Source: Streptomyces venezuelae
Lineage (GTDB): Bacteria > Actinomycetota > Actinomycetes > Streptomycetales > Streptomycetaceae
Reading direction: 5' to 3'
Assembly (NCBI RefSeq): GCF_008642275.1
Contig: NZ_CP029189.1
Coordinates: forward strand, 4,934,501-4,998,500
DNA: 64,000 nucleotides
Below are positions 18,434 to 29,155 of the stretch, piece after piece. Position 1 is the stretch's first letter. Every line of letters begins with the position of its first letter. The position numbers were made by a program, and so were the translations under genes. Below the pieces are notes generated by a model. It saw only the letters and a list, made by a program, of their open reading frames with translations. It had not been told where the DNA came from and ran no database searches.

Positions 18434-19405
18434 TCAGGCGGCCTGCGGGCCCCGGAACGCGCGCCGGAAGGAGTTCGGCGTGGTGCCCAGGGTCCGCAGG
18501 AAGTGGTGGCGCAGGGCGGCCGCGTTGCCGAAGCCGCAGCGCCCGGCGATCGCGTCCACCGTCTCGCCGGTCGACTCCAGCAGCTCCTGCGCGAGCAGGA
18601 CCCGCTGCCGCAGCACCCACTTGTACGGGGTGGTGCCGGTCTCCTGGAGGAAGCGGCGGGCGAAGGTGCGCGGGGACATGTGCGCTCGCTCCGCGAGCTG
18701 CTCGACGGTGATCTCCTCGTCCAGGTGGCGGGCCATCCACTCGATCACCTCGCCCACCGTGTCACAGGCCGTGCGCGGCAGGGGCCGCTGGATGAACTGG
18801 GCCTGCCCGCCGTCCCGGTGCGGTGGTACGACCATCCTGCGCGCGATGACGTTGGCCACCTCGGCCCCGTGCTCCTGGCGGACCACGTGCAGGCACGCGT
18901 CGATGCCCGAGGCCGTGCCGGCGGCCGTGATCACCGGGCCCTCGTCGACGTAGAGCACGTCCGGGTCGACCACGGCCCGCGGGAAGCGCCGGGTCAGGGC
19001 CGCGGCGTGCATCCAGTGCGTGGTGCACCGGCGGCCGTCCAGCAGCCCGGCGGCGCCGAGGATGTAGGCCCCGCTGCACACGCTGAGGACCCGCGCGCCC
19101 CGGTCCACGGCCCGGCGCAGGGCCGCGAGCAGCGGCTCGGGATAGACGCGCACGCCGGCGTCACTGGCGGCGGGCAGGCAGATCAGCCCGGCCTCCTCCA
19201 GCCGCTCCAGGCCGTGCGCGGGGGTGATCCCGAAGGCGCCCCCGCCCACGGTCAGCGGCCCCTCCTCCGCCGCGCACACGGCGAAGTCGTACACCGGAAC
19301 GCCCATGTCACTGCGGTCGATTCCGAACACCTCGCAGAAGATCCCCAGCTCGAAGGGGGCGACTCCGTCGACGAGGGCCACGGCCACGTTGGTCAGCATG
19401 ACCAT
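18434..19405 (-). CDS. AraC-family regulator with DJ-1/GATase1 domain, probable NrdS
   Basis: 323 residues. N-terminal DJ-1/PfpI-like domain with a Cys elbow (SVCSGAYILGAAG), then an AraC-type double HTH (ITVEQLAERAHMSPRTFARR and FGNAAALRHHFLRTLG). In S. coelicolor an AraC-like gene nrdS lies downstream of nrdAB; position and strand fit, but here a 0.37-kb gap with an opposite-strand ORF separates it from nrdB. The start is ATG 19405 or 19399; neither has a ribosome-binding site, suggesting a leaderless transcript. Confidence 0.85.
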   Translation of the reverse strand: MVMLTNVAVALVDGVAPFELGIFCEVFGIDRSDMGVPVYDFAVCAAEEGPLTVGGGAFGITPAHGLERLEEAGLICLPAASDAGVRVYPEPLLAALRRAVDRGARVLSVCSGAYILGAAGLLDGRRCTTHWMHAAALTRRFPRAVVDPDVLYVDEGPVITAAGTASGIDACLHVVRQEHGAEVANVIARRMVVPPHRDGGQAQFIQRPLPRTACDTVGEVIEWMARHLDEEITVEQLAERAHMSPRTFARRFLQETGTTPYKWVLRQRVLLAQELLESTGETVDAIAGRCGFGNAAALRHHFLRTLGTTPNSFRRAFRGPQAA

Positions 19406-19408
19406 AGT

Positions 19409-19449
19409 GTGGCAGTAATTCGGTCTTTCATGACAGTACTGCCACTGTC
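19409..19449. promoter_or_regulatory. Inverted repeats in divergent promoter region
   Basis: GTGGCAGTA (19409-19417) is mirrored by TACTGCCAC (19437-19445), and GACAGT (19432-19437) by ACTGTC (19444-19449). The repeats lie directly upstream of the AraC/DJ-1 gene and before the small membrane-protein ORF; probable autoregulatory operator. Confidence 0.5.
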
Positions 19450-19480
19450 GATCATGGGCGATCGGGCGGACAGTAGAGCT

Positions 19481-19705
19481 ATGACCACTTTCGTGAACTA
19501 CCTCGCCGTCCTCGCCCTCGTCGCCCTCGTGCTCGGGCCCAGCCTGTACGGGATCCTCCGCGACCGCCGGATCGACCGGCAGCTGCGGGCCGTCGCGACC
19601 CGCCTGGTGTGGCTGCCCCGCCAGCGTGCGGGCGGCCTGCCGCCCACCCCGCGGCGGCGCACCCTCCGGCCCGCCCGGCGGTACTGGGGCCCCATCGCCC
19701 ACTGA
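19481..19705 (+). CDS. Small membrane protein, hypothetical
   Basis: 74 residues: one N-terminal membrane helix (NYLAVLALVALVLGPSLYG) followed by a very basic, Arg/Pro-rich tail. Starts at ATG 19481 without an obvious ribosome-binding site. Divergent from the AraC/DJ-1 gene. Coding status rests on the clear helix-plus-basic-tail design and the lack of a competing gene; function unknown. Confidence 0.55.
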   Translation: MTTFVNYLAVLALVALVLGPSLYGILRDRRIDRQLRAVATRLVWLPRQRAGGLPPTPRRRTLRPARRYWGPIAH

Positions 19706-19779
19706 ACGCCGGGGGAACGCGCGAAGCCGGGACACGGAAACCTCCGCATCCCGGCTCCCCGGCAGAGCCGGACGAGGCC

Positions 19780-20796
19780 TTAGAAGTCCTCGTCCAGGTC
19801 GACCGTGCCCTCGACCGCGACCTGGTAGGCCGACGGACGGCGCTCGAAGAAGTTCGTCAGCTCCTGGACGCCCTGCAGCTCCATGAAGGAGAACGGGTTC
19901 TGCGAGCCGTACACGGGCGGGAAGCCCAGACGGACCAGGCGCTGGTCCGCGACGCACTCCAGGTACTCGCGCATCGACTCGGTGTTCATGCCCGGCAGGC
20001 CGTCACCGCACAGGTCGCGGCCGAACTGCAGCTCCGCCTCCACGGCCTCCTTGAGCATGTCGGTGACCTGCTGCTGAAGGGCGTCGTCGAAGAGCTCCGG
20101 CTCCTCCTTGCGGACCGTGTCCACGACCTCGAAGGCGAAGTTCATGTGCATGGTCTCGTCGCGGAAGACCCAGTTGGTGCCGGTGGCCAGGCCGTGCAGC
20201 AGACCGCGCGAGCGGAACCAGTACACGTACGCGAAGGCACCGTAGAAGAACAGACCCTCGATGCACGCCGCGAAGCAGATCAGGTTCAGCAGGAAGCGGC
20301 GCCGGTCGGCGGCCGTCTCCAGACGCTCGATCTTCTCGACCGAGTCCATCCACTTGAAGCAGAACTGGGCCTTCTCGCGGATGGAGGGGATCTCCTCGAC
20401 CGCGTCGAAGGCGGCCGCGCGGTCGTCCGGGTCGGGCAGGTAGGTGTCGAGCAGCGTCAGGTAGAACTGGACGTGCACGGCCTCCTCGAACAGCTGGCGC
20501 GACAGGTACAGGCGCGCCTCCGGGGAGTTGATGTGCTTGTAGAGCGTCAGCACCAGGTTGTTCGAGACGATCGAGTCGCCCGTCGCGAAGAACGCGACCA
20601 GCCGGCCGATCATGTGCTGCTCGGCGGCCGTCAGCTTCGCGAGGTCCGCGACGTCCGAGTGGAGGTCGACCTCCTCGACGGTCCAGGTGTTCTTGATCGC
20701 GTCCCGGTAGCGCTCGTAGAAGTCCGGGTAGCGCATCGGGCGGAGCGTGAGCTCGAAGCCCGGGTCCAGGAGATTCTTCTTGTCGTCGGAGCTCAT
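19780..20796 (-). CDS. nrdB: Ribonucleotide reductase class Ia small subunit
   Basis: 338 residues. Provides the diferric tyrosyl radical for NrdA. Metal ligands and radical site are visible: the Asp in TGDSIVSNN, FEEAVHVQFY (Glu, His and, four residues on, Tyr), the Glu in CIEGLFFYG and DETMHMNF (Glu, His). ATG 20796 shares its A with the nrdA stop (TAATG), so translation is coupled. Needs oxygen; the alternative B12-dependent class II enzyme is not in this window. Confidence 0.95.
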   Translation of the reverse strand: MSSDDKKNLLDPGFELTLRPMRYPDFYERYRDAIKNTWTVEEVDLHSDVADLAKLTAAEQHMIGRLVAFFATGDSIVSNNLVLTLYKHINSPEARLYLSRQLFEEAVHVQFYLTLLDTYLPDPDDRAAAFDAVEEIPSIREKAQFCFKWMDSVEKIERLETAADRRRFLLNLICFAACIEGLFFYGAFAYVYWFRSRGLLHGLATGTNWVFRDETMHMNFAFEVVDTVRKEEPELFDDALQQQVTDMLKEAVEAELQFGRDLCGDGLPGMNTESMREYLECVADQRLVRLGFPPVYGSQNPFSFMELQGVQELTNFFERRPSAYQVAVEGTVDLDEDF

Positions 20797-23195
20797 TACT
20801 GGCATGCCTCGCAGGACTCGGGGTTCTCAAGGGAGCAGGCGAGCGCTTCCGCGGCCGCGGCGTCGGCGGCGGCGTCGGCCAGGGGGAGCGCTGCGGGGGT
20901 GGCGGCCTGCGCGGCGCGGGCGATCTTCGTCGCCGGACGCGAGCGCAGGTAGTACGTGGTCTTCAGGCCCTGCTTCCAGGCGTACGCGTACATCGAGCTG
21001 AGCTTGCCGATGGTGGGCGTCTCCAGGAACAGGTTCAGCGACTGCGACTGGTCCAGGAACGGCGTACGGGCCGCCGCCATGTCGATCAGACCGCGCTGCG
21101 GGATCTCCCACGCCGTGCGGTACAGCTCGCGGACCTCGGCCGGGATCCAGCCGAAGCCCTGGACCGAGCCGGAGGAGTCGCGCAGGGCCTCGCGGGTCTG
21201 GGCGTCCCACACGCCGAGCTGCTTCAGCTCCTCCACCAGGTAGCCGTTCACCTGGAGGAACTCACCGCTGAGCGTCTCGCGCTTGAAGAGGTTGGAGACC
21301 TGCGGCTCGATGCACTCGTACACGCCGGCGATCGAGGCGATCGTGGCCGTCGGGGCGATCGCGAGGAGCAGGGAGTTGCGCATGCCGGTCTCGGCGACCC
21401 GGGCGCGCAGCGCGTCCCAGCGCTCCGGCCAGTTCAGCTCGACGTCGTAGTGGTCCGGGTGCAGGACACCGCGGGCGGTACGGGTCTGCTCCCAGGCCGG
21501 CAGCGGGCCGCTGCGCTCGGCGAGGTCGCAGGAGGCCTCGTAGGCGGCCAGCATGATGCGCTCGGAGAGCTTGGTGGACAGGGCCTTCGCCTCGGGGGAG
21601 TCGAAGGGCAGCTTCAGCTTGAAGAAGACGTCCTGGAGGCCCATCGCGCCCAGGCCCACCGGGCGCCAGCGGGCGTTGGAGCGGCCGGCCTGCTCGGTCG
21701 GGTAGAAGTTGATGTCCACCACGCGGTCGAGGAAGGTCACGGCGGTGCGGACGGTCTCGTCGAGGCGCTCCCAGTCGATCTCACCGGTCTCGGTGAGCAC
21801 GAAGGCGCCCAGGTTGACCGAGCCGAGGTTGCAGACGGCCGTCTCGCCGTCGTTGGTGACCTCGATGATCTCGGTGCACAGGTTCGAGGAGTGCACGACC
21901 GTGCCCGGCTCGGCGGTCTGGTTCGCCGTGCGGTTGGAGGCGTCCTTGAAGGTCATCCAGCCCTGGCCGGTCTGCGCGAGGGTGCGCATCATCCGGCCGT
22001 ACAGGTCACGGGCGGGCATGGTCTTGCGGGCCAGGCCGTCCGCCTCGGCCTTGCGGTAGGCGGCGTCGAAGTCGTCGCCCCACAGGTCGACCAGCTCGGG
22101 CACGTCGGCCGGGGAGAACAGCGACCACTCGGCGTCGGCGTTCACGCGGCGCATGAACTCGTCCGGCACCCAGTGGGCGAGGTTCAGGTTGTGCGTACGG
22201 CGCTGGTCCTCACCGGTGTTGTCGCGGAGCTCCAGGAACTCCTCGATGTCCGCGTGCCAGGTCTCCAGGTAGACGGCGGCGGCGCCCTTGCGGCGGCCGC
22301 CCTGGTTCACGGCCGCGACGGAGGCGTCGAGGGTCTTCAGGAACGGGACGATGCCGTTGGAGTGGCCGTTGGTGCCGCGGATCAGCGAACCGCGGGCGCG
22401 GATGCGGGAGTACGAGAGGCCGATGCCACCGGCGTGCTTGGAGAGGCGGGCCACCTGGTGGTAGCGGTCGTAGATCGAGTCGAGCTCGTCCAGCGGCGAG
22501 TCCAGCAGGTAGCAGGAGGACATCTGCGGGTGCCGGGTACCGGAGTTGAAGAGCGTCGGGGAGGACGGCAGGTAGTCCAGACGGCTCATCAGCCGGTAGA
22601 GCGAGGCCACCTCCTCCACCGCCTGGACGCTGTCGTCGGCGGCCAGACCACAGGCCACGCGCAGCATGAAGTACTGCGGCGTCTCGATGACCTGACGGGT
22701 GATCGGGTGGCGCAGCAGGTAGCGGCTGTGCAGGGTGCGCAGGCCGAAGAAGCCGAAGCGGTCGTCGGCGCCCTCGGCGAGGGTCAGGTCGACGAGCGAG
22801 TCGAGCCGGGCCGCGTGCGTGCGGACGAACTCGGCCGTGCGGTCGGCGATGAGGCCCTCGCGGTGGCCGACCTCGACGGAGGCCGAGAAGGAGGTGGAGC
22901 CCTGGCTCGCGGCCTCGTCGCGCACGGCCAGCGTCAGCAGGCGGGCGGCGAGCCGGGAGTAGGCCGGGTCCTCGGAGATCAGGCCGGCGGCGGCCTCGGT
23001 GGCCAGCCCGCGCAGCTCGGCGTCGTCGGCGGCGGCGCTGCGACCGCGCAGCGCGGAGGCGGCGACCCGGCCGGGGTCGGTGTCGGGGAGGTCCGCCGTC
23101 AGTTCGGTGAGGGTACGCAGCAGCGTGGCCCCCGGGCCCTCGGTGTTGTCGCCAGAAGTGGACTCGGCGCGCGGTGCGGAAGGCGCGATGGTCAC
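20796..23195 (-). CDS. nrdA: Ribonucleotide reductase class Ia large subunit
   Basis: 799 residues. Reduces ribonucleoside diphosphates. Catalytic pattern N-x-C-x-E in SSNLCTEIIE, redox Cys in SSCYLLDSP and AVCNLGSVNL, and C-terminal CEACQ for thioredoxin/glutaredoxin reduction. The N-terminus shows no full ATP-cone, so allosteric activity control may differ from the E. coli enzyme. GTG 23195 has GGGAGAG upstream and gives the family start. Controlled by an upstream cobalamin riboswitch and NrdR-like boxes. Confidence 0.95.
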   Translation of the reverse strand: MTIAPSAPRAESTSGDNTEGPGATLLRTLTELTADLPDTDPGRVAASALRGRSAAADDAELRGLATEAAAGLISEDPAYSRLAARLLTLAVRDEAASQGSTSFSASVEVGHREGLIADRTAEFVRTHAARLDSLVDLTLAEGADDRFGFFGLRTLHSRYLLRHPITRQVIETPQYFMLRVACGLAADDSVQAVEEVASLYRLMSRLDYLPSSPTLFNSGTRHPQMSSCYLLDSPLDELDSIYDRYHQVARLSKHAGGIGLSYSRIRARGSLIRGTNGHSNGIVPFLKTLDASVAAVNQGGRRKGAAAVYLETWHADIEEFLELRDNTGEDQRRTHNLNLAHWVPDEFMRRVNADAEWSLFSPADVPELVDLWGDDFDAAYRKAEADGLARKTMPARDLYGRMMRTLAQTGQGWMTFKDASNRTANQTAEPGTVVHSSNLCTEIIEVTNDGETAVCNLGSVNLGAFVLTETGEIDWERLDETVRTAVTFLDRVVDINFYPTEQAGRSNARWRPVGLGAMGLQDVFFKLKLPFDSPEAKALSTKLSERIMLAAYEASCDLAERSGPLPAWEQTRTARGVLHPDHYDVELNWPERWDALRARVAETGMRNSLLLAIAPTATIASIAGVYECIEPQVSNLFKRETLSGEFLQVNGYLVEELKQLGVWDAQTREALRDSSGSVQGFGWIPAEVRELYRTAWEIPQRGLIDMAAARTPFLDQSQSLNLFLETPTIGKLSSMYAYAWKQGLKTTYYLRSRPATKIARAAQAATPAALPLADAAADAAAAEALACSLENPESCEACQ

Positions 23196-23349
23196 GGCGG
23201 GAGCTCTCCCTCGCTCGGCCCGGTCATCGGCGGGGCGGGGCGCGAGCGGGCGCATGCGGGCGCGACGAGAACGCGTACCCCACATGGCGTCCACCGGCCC
23301 AACCGCGAGGCCCGGACGAATCGGCACCCGGTTCGGTCGAGCCGGGCAC

Positions 23350-23448
23350 GCTGTCGGCAGGTCATCGGACTTGGCGTCCGGTAGCCGGACACTTCATACC
23401 GTTGCGGGACAGTTCCGGATTCGCACCGGATTCCCCTGCAGCGACAGC
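23350..23448 (-). promoter_or_regulatory. Cobalamin riboswitch aptamer upstream of nrdAB
   Basis: Read on the minus strand, closing arms GCTGTCG and CGACAGC bracket the cobalamin core: GGGAATCCGGTGCGAATCCG, then ACTGTCCCGCAACGG, and at the 3' side CCGATGACCTGCC. These are hallmark elements of the B12 riboswitch. The remaining leader to 23196 is GC-rich and would hold the expression platform. A B12 riboswitch on nrdABS has been reported in S. coelicolor: B12 shuts off the oxygen-dependent enzyme when the B12-dependent class II enzyme can work. Confidence 0.88.
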
Positions 23449-23460
23449 AGGCATGAGCAT

Positions 23461-23498
23461 ACATGTGGGGGCGGCCCTGTGCGGTAACCCCCACATGT
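23461..23498. promoter_or_regulatory. Paired NrdR-like boxes, nrdAB promoter region
   Basis: ACATGTGGGGG (23461-23471) and CCCCCACATGT (23488-23498) form an inverted pair. The two ACATGT cores are 32 bp apart, about three helical turns, the spacing reported for tandem NrdR boxes. They lie just upstream of the riboswitch leader. Confidence 0.6.
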
Positions 23499-23511
23499 AG
23501 TGTCGGCGTGG

Positions 23512-24009
23512 CTACAGCTTGAGCCGGAAAGTGAGGAGCGTCAGGCCCTCGATCGGCGCCCAGTCCCGCTCCGGAGTGCGTACGAAGCCCAGGCGCGCGT
23601 AGATCCGCTGGGCGCCGGCCATGCCGCGCTGGGTGGAGAGAACCAGGCCGGTCACGCCCTCCAGGGCCCGCGCGCGCTCGACGCAGGCCCGCACCAGAGC
23701 CTCGCCGGCGCCCTGGCCGCGCGCCTCCCGGGCCACCGCGAGCATCCGGAACTCGGCCTCGTCGGGGGCCGCGATGTCGGCGAGCGGACTGCCCGGAGCG
23801 GCGAAGGTCACACCGCCCAGGAGTCGTTCGTCCCGCACGGCGACGAGCACCTCGCCCTGGGCGGCGCGGCCGGCCACGTCGCGCAGCACGTTCAGGTAGT
23901 GGTCGTCCTCGTTGAAGTCCAGATGCCCGTCGGTGAGGTAGGCCCGCGCCGTGATCTCCCCCAGCTCCGCGTACTCGGCGGGCAGTGCCGCCCTGATCAC
24001 CATGTCCAT
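23512..24009 (-). CDS. GNAT family N-acetyltransferase
   Basis: 165 residues. GNAT core with the acetyl-CoA loop AREARGQGAGEALVRAC and the late GFVRTPERDW strand region. The substrate is unknown. Two ATGs (24009 and 24003) are possible starts and neither has a clear ribosome-binding site. Upstream of, and on the same strand as, nrdAB, but separated from it by the nrdAB leader. Confidence 0.85.
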   Translation of the reverse strand: MDMVIRAALPAEYAELGEITARAYLTDGHLDFNEDDHYLNVLRDVAGRAAQGEVLVAVRDERLLGGVTFAAPGSPLADIAAPDEAEFRMLAVAREARGQGAGEALVRACVERARALEGVTGLVLSTQRGMAGAQRIYARLGFVRTPERDWAPIEGLTLLTFRLKL

Positions 24010-24129
24010 GCGGTCGAGTGTGCAGGACGGGTGTCGGTGCCCTGCGGCAGGGACCTTCACCTTCCCGAACCCGTCGGCATCACCCTCTCGACCGAGGCCC
24101 TCAAGGGCTGGGTGCGCTGAACAGCGCGG

Positions 24130-24159
24130 AGGCCCCGCCGGATCGATCCGGCGGGGCCT
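24130..24159. terminator. 30-bp perfect palindrome, terminator of cstA-ybdD
   Basis: Perfect self-complementary stretch centred on GATCGATC, with arms AGGCCCCGCCGGATC and its complement. It lies 19 bases past the YbdD-type stop. No loop bases are required, so it could also form a cruciform. Confidence 0.75.
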
Positions 24160-24177
24160 TCGGAGTGCGGGTCGGGC

Positions 24178-24371
24178 TCAGCAGCAGCGGAAGCCCTCGC
24201 GGGGGTCCGCCTCGCGGGCGTCCGTACGGGCGCGTTCGAAGGCGCGGCGGGTGAGGACCTCCGCGTCCGGGTCGTGGGAGCGGGCGTGGGCCACGTACCG
24301 GTCGTACGCGGCCTCCCCCGAGAACTCCCGTACGTAGAACCGGGCCCGGGCCAGCACGCTGCGTACGGTGC

Positions 24372-24375
<4 letters not shown>
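24178..24375 (-). CDS. YbdD/YjiX-family small protein (DUF466)
   Basis: 65 residues from GTG 24375. Matches the short CstA companion family: basic N-terminus, a YVREFSGEAAYDRYVAHAR core, then RRAFERART and a C-terminal CC. The family is nearly always encoded directly after CstA/BtsT carbon-starvation transporters. Here the GTGA overlap with the cstA stop couples the two. Biochemical role not established. Confidence 0.88.
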
Positions 24376-26591
<2,216 letters not shown>

Positions 26592-26660
26592 GACCTCGTC
26601 CCCTCGTCGATCATCTGCGTAAGCGCAGGGAATCTACGGGGGATTGCCCGCTGAACGTAA

Positions 26661-26707
26661 GACCCCGTCCGCATTCCGGTATGTGAAGGAATTACGGATA
26701 CGGGGTC
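26661..26707. terminator. Imperfect hairpin between dasR and cstA
   Basis: GACCCCGT (26661-26668) pairs with ACGGGGTC (26700-26707); inner CCG/CGG and ATTCC/GGAAT pairs extend the stem. It lies 37 bases past the dasR stop and 70 bases before the cstA start. Confidence 0.5.
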
Positions 26708-26743
26708 CGGCGGACCGGGTCGGGCGGGGTCGGACGGTCCAGG

Positions 26744-27508
26744 TCAGACGGCGGGGCGCTTGAGGCGGGCCACGAACTTGTACCGGTCGCCCCGGTAGAC
26801 GGAGCGCACCCACTCCACCGGTTCGCCGTCGCGGTCGATCGAATGGCGCGAGAGCATCAGCATCGGCAGCCCGACGTCCGTGCCGAGCAGGCCAGCCTCG
26901 CGCGGGGTGGCCAGCGAGGTCTCGATCGTCTCCTCGGCCTCGGCGAGGTGGACGTCGTAGACCTCGGCGAGGGCCGTGTAGAGGGAGGTGTACTTGGCGA
27001 GCGAACGGCGCAGGGCGGGGAAGCGCTTGGCCGACAGGTGCGTGGTCTCGATGGCCATCGGCTCGCCGCTGGCCAGGCGCAGCCGCTCGATCCGCAGCAC
27101 CCGGCCCCCGGTGTTGATCTTGAGCAGGCCGGCGAGGGTGTCGTCGGCCGTCACGTAGCCGATGTCGATGAGCTGCGAGGTCGGTTCCAGACCCTGGGCC
27201 CGCATGTCCTCCGTGTACGAGGTGAGTTGCAGCGCCTGGGAGACCTTGGGCTTGGCGACGAAGGTGCCTTTGCCCTGGATCCGCTCCAGTCGTCCCTCTA
27301 CGACCAGTTCCTGGAGGGCCTGCCGGACGGTGGTCCGGGACGTGTCGAATTCGGCCGCGAGCGTGCGCTCCGGCGGCACCGGTGTGCCGGGCGGCAGTGT
27401 CTCGGTCATGTCGAGCAAGTGCCGCTTGAGCCGGTAGTACTTGGGAACGCGAGCCGTGCGGGTGGCTGCCCCGCCGTCCGGCTCCGTGGTCGCCCCTTCG
27501 GTGGCCAT
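26744..27508 (-). CDS. dasR: GntR/HutC-family global regulator DasR
   Basis: 254 residues. Winged helix at residues 17-85 ([36 protein letters not shown]), then a UTRA ligand domain. DasR represses chitin and GlcNAc uptake and links it to development and antibiotic synthesis; GlcN-6-P and GlcNAc-6-P release it. ATG 27508 gives the length I recall for S. coelicolor DasR. An in-frame GTG at 27547 has a stronger site (GGAGG, 5-base spacing) and is a real alternative. Divergent from dasA. Confidence 0.93.
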   Translation of the reverse strand: MATEGATTEPDGGAATRTARVPKYYRLKRHLLDMTETLPPGTPVPPERTLAAEFDTSRTTVRQALQELVVEGRLERIQGKGTFVAKPKVSQALQLTSYTEDMRAQGLEPTSQLIDIGYVTADDTLAGLLKINTGGRVLRIERLRLASGEPMAIETTHLSAKRFPALRRSLAKYTSLYTALAEVYDVHLAEAEETIETSLATPREAGLLGTDVGLPMLMLSRHSIDRDGEPVEWVRSVYRGDRYKFVARLKRPAV

Positions 27509-27655
27509 CGCCGCCCGCCTTCCCGACTCCAGTTTCGCTGCCGTCACCGGCTCCTCCGATATGTGCGGTCACATCGTGACACGAGTGGGGGGACAGGCCT
27601 TCTCTCTCCCCAGGTGTCGGTCCGATAACGGACCGGGCACCCGCTCATTAGACCC

Positions 27656-27706
27656 TTGACACCCCTAAAGGTCTAGGCCAAGCTCCAGCTACTGGTCTAA
27701 ACCAAT
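27656..27706 (+). promoter_or_regulatory. dasA promoter with two DasR-responsive elements
   Basis: ACTGGTCTAAACCAAT (27691-27706) matches the dre consensus ACTGGTCTAGACCAGT at 14 of 16 positions. A second, weaker copy, AAAGGTCTAGGCCAAG, is at 27667-27682, 24 bp away. TTGACA (27656-27661) is a likely -35, so the weaker copy overlaps the core promoter. Confidence 0.85.
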
Positions 27707-27796
27707 ATGGATCAGATCCCGGCCCCACGGCAGTACTTCGCGTATGTCACCGCGGCGGGCGAGGGAAGTGCAGGCAGCATCCCTGAGGAGGGTGGC

Positions 27797-29080
27797 GTGA
27801 AGCGCAAGCTCATCGCGGCGATCGGTGTCGCGGGCATGATGATCGGCCTGGCGGCGTGCGGTGACTCCGACGGCAAGGGGGGCGACGGCAAGGCCTCCGG
27901 GGCGAAGGAGCTCACCGTCTGGCTGACGGTGGATGCTCAGAAGAACTGGCCGGAGCTGGTCAAGGCGGCCGATGACGCCGTCGTCGCGAAGTACCCGGGC
28001 CTCACGGTCAAGCACGAGTACTACGGCTGGCCGGACAAGAACGCCAAGCTGGATGCCGTGCTCGCCACGGACAAGGCGCCGGACGTTGTCGAGATGGGCA
28101 ACTCCGAGATGATCGGCTACATGTCGACCGGCGCCTTCGCCGAGGTCGACCCCTCGAAGTTCGAGAACTCCGCCGCGTGGCTGGACGCCCTCAAGGAATC
28201 CGTCACCTACGACGGCAAGACCTACGGTGTCCCCTACTACGCCGGTGGCCGCGTCGGCACCTGGCGCAAGGACATCGCCGGCGAGGCGGGCGTCACCGCC
28301 GCCCCGAAGACGTGGGCCGAGTACACCGCCGCCCTGGACAAGATCCAGGCCGCGAAGGGCGACAAGTTCAGTGCCCTGTACCAGCCTTCTCCCGACTGGT
28401 ACGCGGCGATGTCGTTCGTGTACGACGCCGGCGGCGCCATCGCCAAGAAGGACGGCGACAAGTGGAAGGGCACCCTGTCCTCCCCCGAGTCGCTGAAGGG
28501 GCTGAAGCAGTACAAGGAGCTCCTCGACAAGTACATGCACGCCGACAAGACCAAGGACGAGTCCGACCGTCCGGTCGTCTTCGGCCAGGGCAACTCCGCT
28601 GCGATCTTCGCCGCCGCCTGGGAGGGCAGCACCGCCGCGACCCCGGAGAACGACAAGGTCGGCGGTCTCACGGACAAGCTGGAGAACTTCGTCCAGCCCG
28701 GCCCGAACGGCAAGAACCTGCCCGTCTTCCTCGGCGGTTCGGACCTGGCCATCCCGGCCAAGTCCAAGGCCAAGGACGTGGCGGCCGAGTGGATCAACGT
28801 CTTCACCGGCGCCCAGGGCCAGAAGGGCCTCATCGCCAAGGGCAACCTGCCCAACAACAAGACGGACCTCGGTCCGCTGAAGGCCGACCCGAAGACCCAG
28901 GTCGCCGCCACCGCGGCCGAGTCCTCCTGGTTCGTGCCGACCGCCTCCGGATGGGGCCAGATCGAGAAGGCCAAGATCCTCCAGACGATGCTCCGGGACC
29001 TCGGCACCGGAAGCAAGTCGGTCGAGGACGCGGCCAAGGCCGCCGACTCCGAGATCGACAAGGTCATCAACACCAAGTGA
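27797..29080 (+). CDS. dasA: N,N'-diacetylchitobiose-binding lipoprotein DasA
   Basis: 427 residues from GTG 27797, with GAGGAGGG upstream. Lipoprotein signal peptide with lipobox LAAC (Cys about residue 22). CUT1-type extracellular sugar-binding fold. Captures chitobiose for the DasBC permease; the ATPase is supplied by MsiK elsewhere in Streptomyces. A stem-loop directly after the stop probably sets higher dasA mRNA levels than dasBC. Repressed by DasR through the upstream dre sites. Confidence 0.94.
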   Translation: MKRKLIAAIGVAGMMIGLAACGDSDGKGGDGKASGAKELTVWLTVDAQKNWPELVKAADDAVVAKYPGLTVKHEYYGWPDKNAKLDAVLATDKAPDVVEMGNSEMIGYMSTGAFAEVDPSKFENSAAWLDALKESVTYDGKTYGVPYYAGGRVGTWRKDIAGEAGVTAAPKTWAEYTAALDKIQAAKGDKFSALYQPSPDWYAAMSFVYDAGGAIAKKDGDKWKGTLSSPESLKGLKQYKELLDKYMHADKTKDESDRPVVFGQGNSAAIFAAAWEGSTAATPENDKVGGLTDKLENFVQPGPNGKNLPVFLGGSDLAIPAKSKAKDVAAEWINVFTGAQGQKGLIAKGNLPNNKTDLGPLKADPKTQVAATAAESSWFVPTASGWGQIEKAKILQTMLRDLGTGSKSVEDAAKAADSEIDKVINTK

Positions 29081-29088
29081 CCTGATGC

Positions 29089-29122
29089 CGGCAGGGCCCC
29101 GCCGAACGGCGGGGCCCTGCCG
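29089..29122 (+). terminator. dasA-dasB intergenic stem-loop (attenuator/stabiliser)
   Basis: 16-bp perfect stem (29089-29104 / 29107-29122) with a 2-base loop, 9 bases past the dasA stop and 34 before dasB. Such loops between binding-protein and permease genes allow partial readthrough and protect the upstream mRNA. Confidence 0.75.
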
Positions 29123-29155
29123 CCGGTCCAGAGAGGGACTCCCGAGGAGCGCGCG

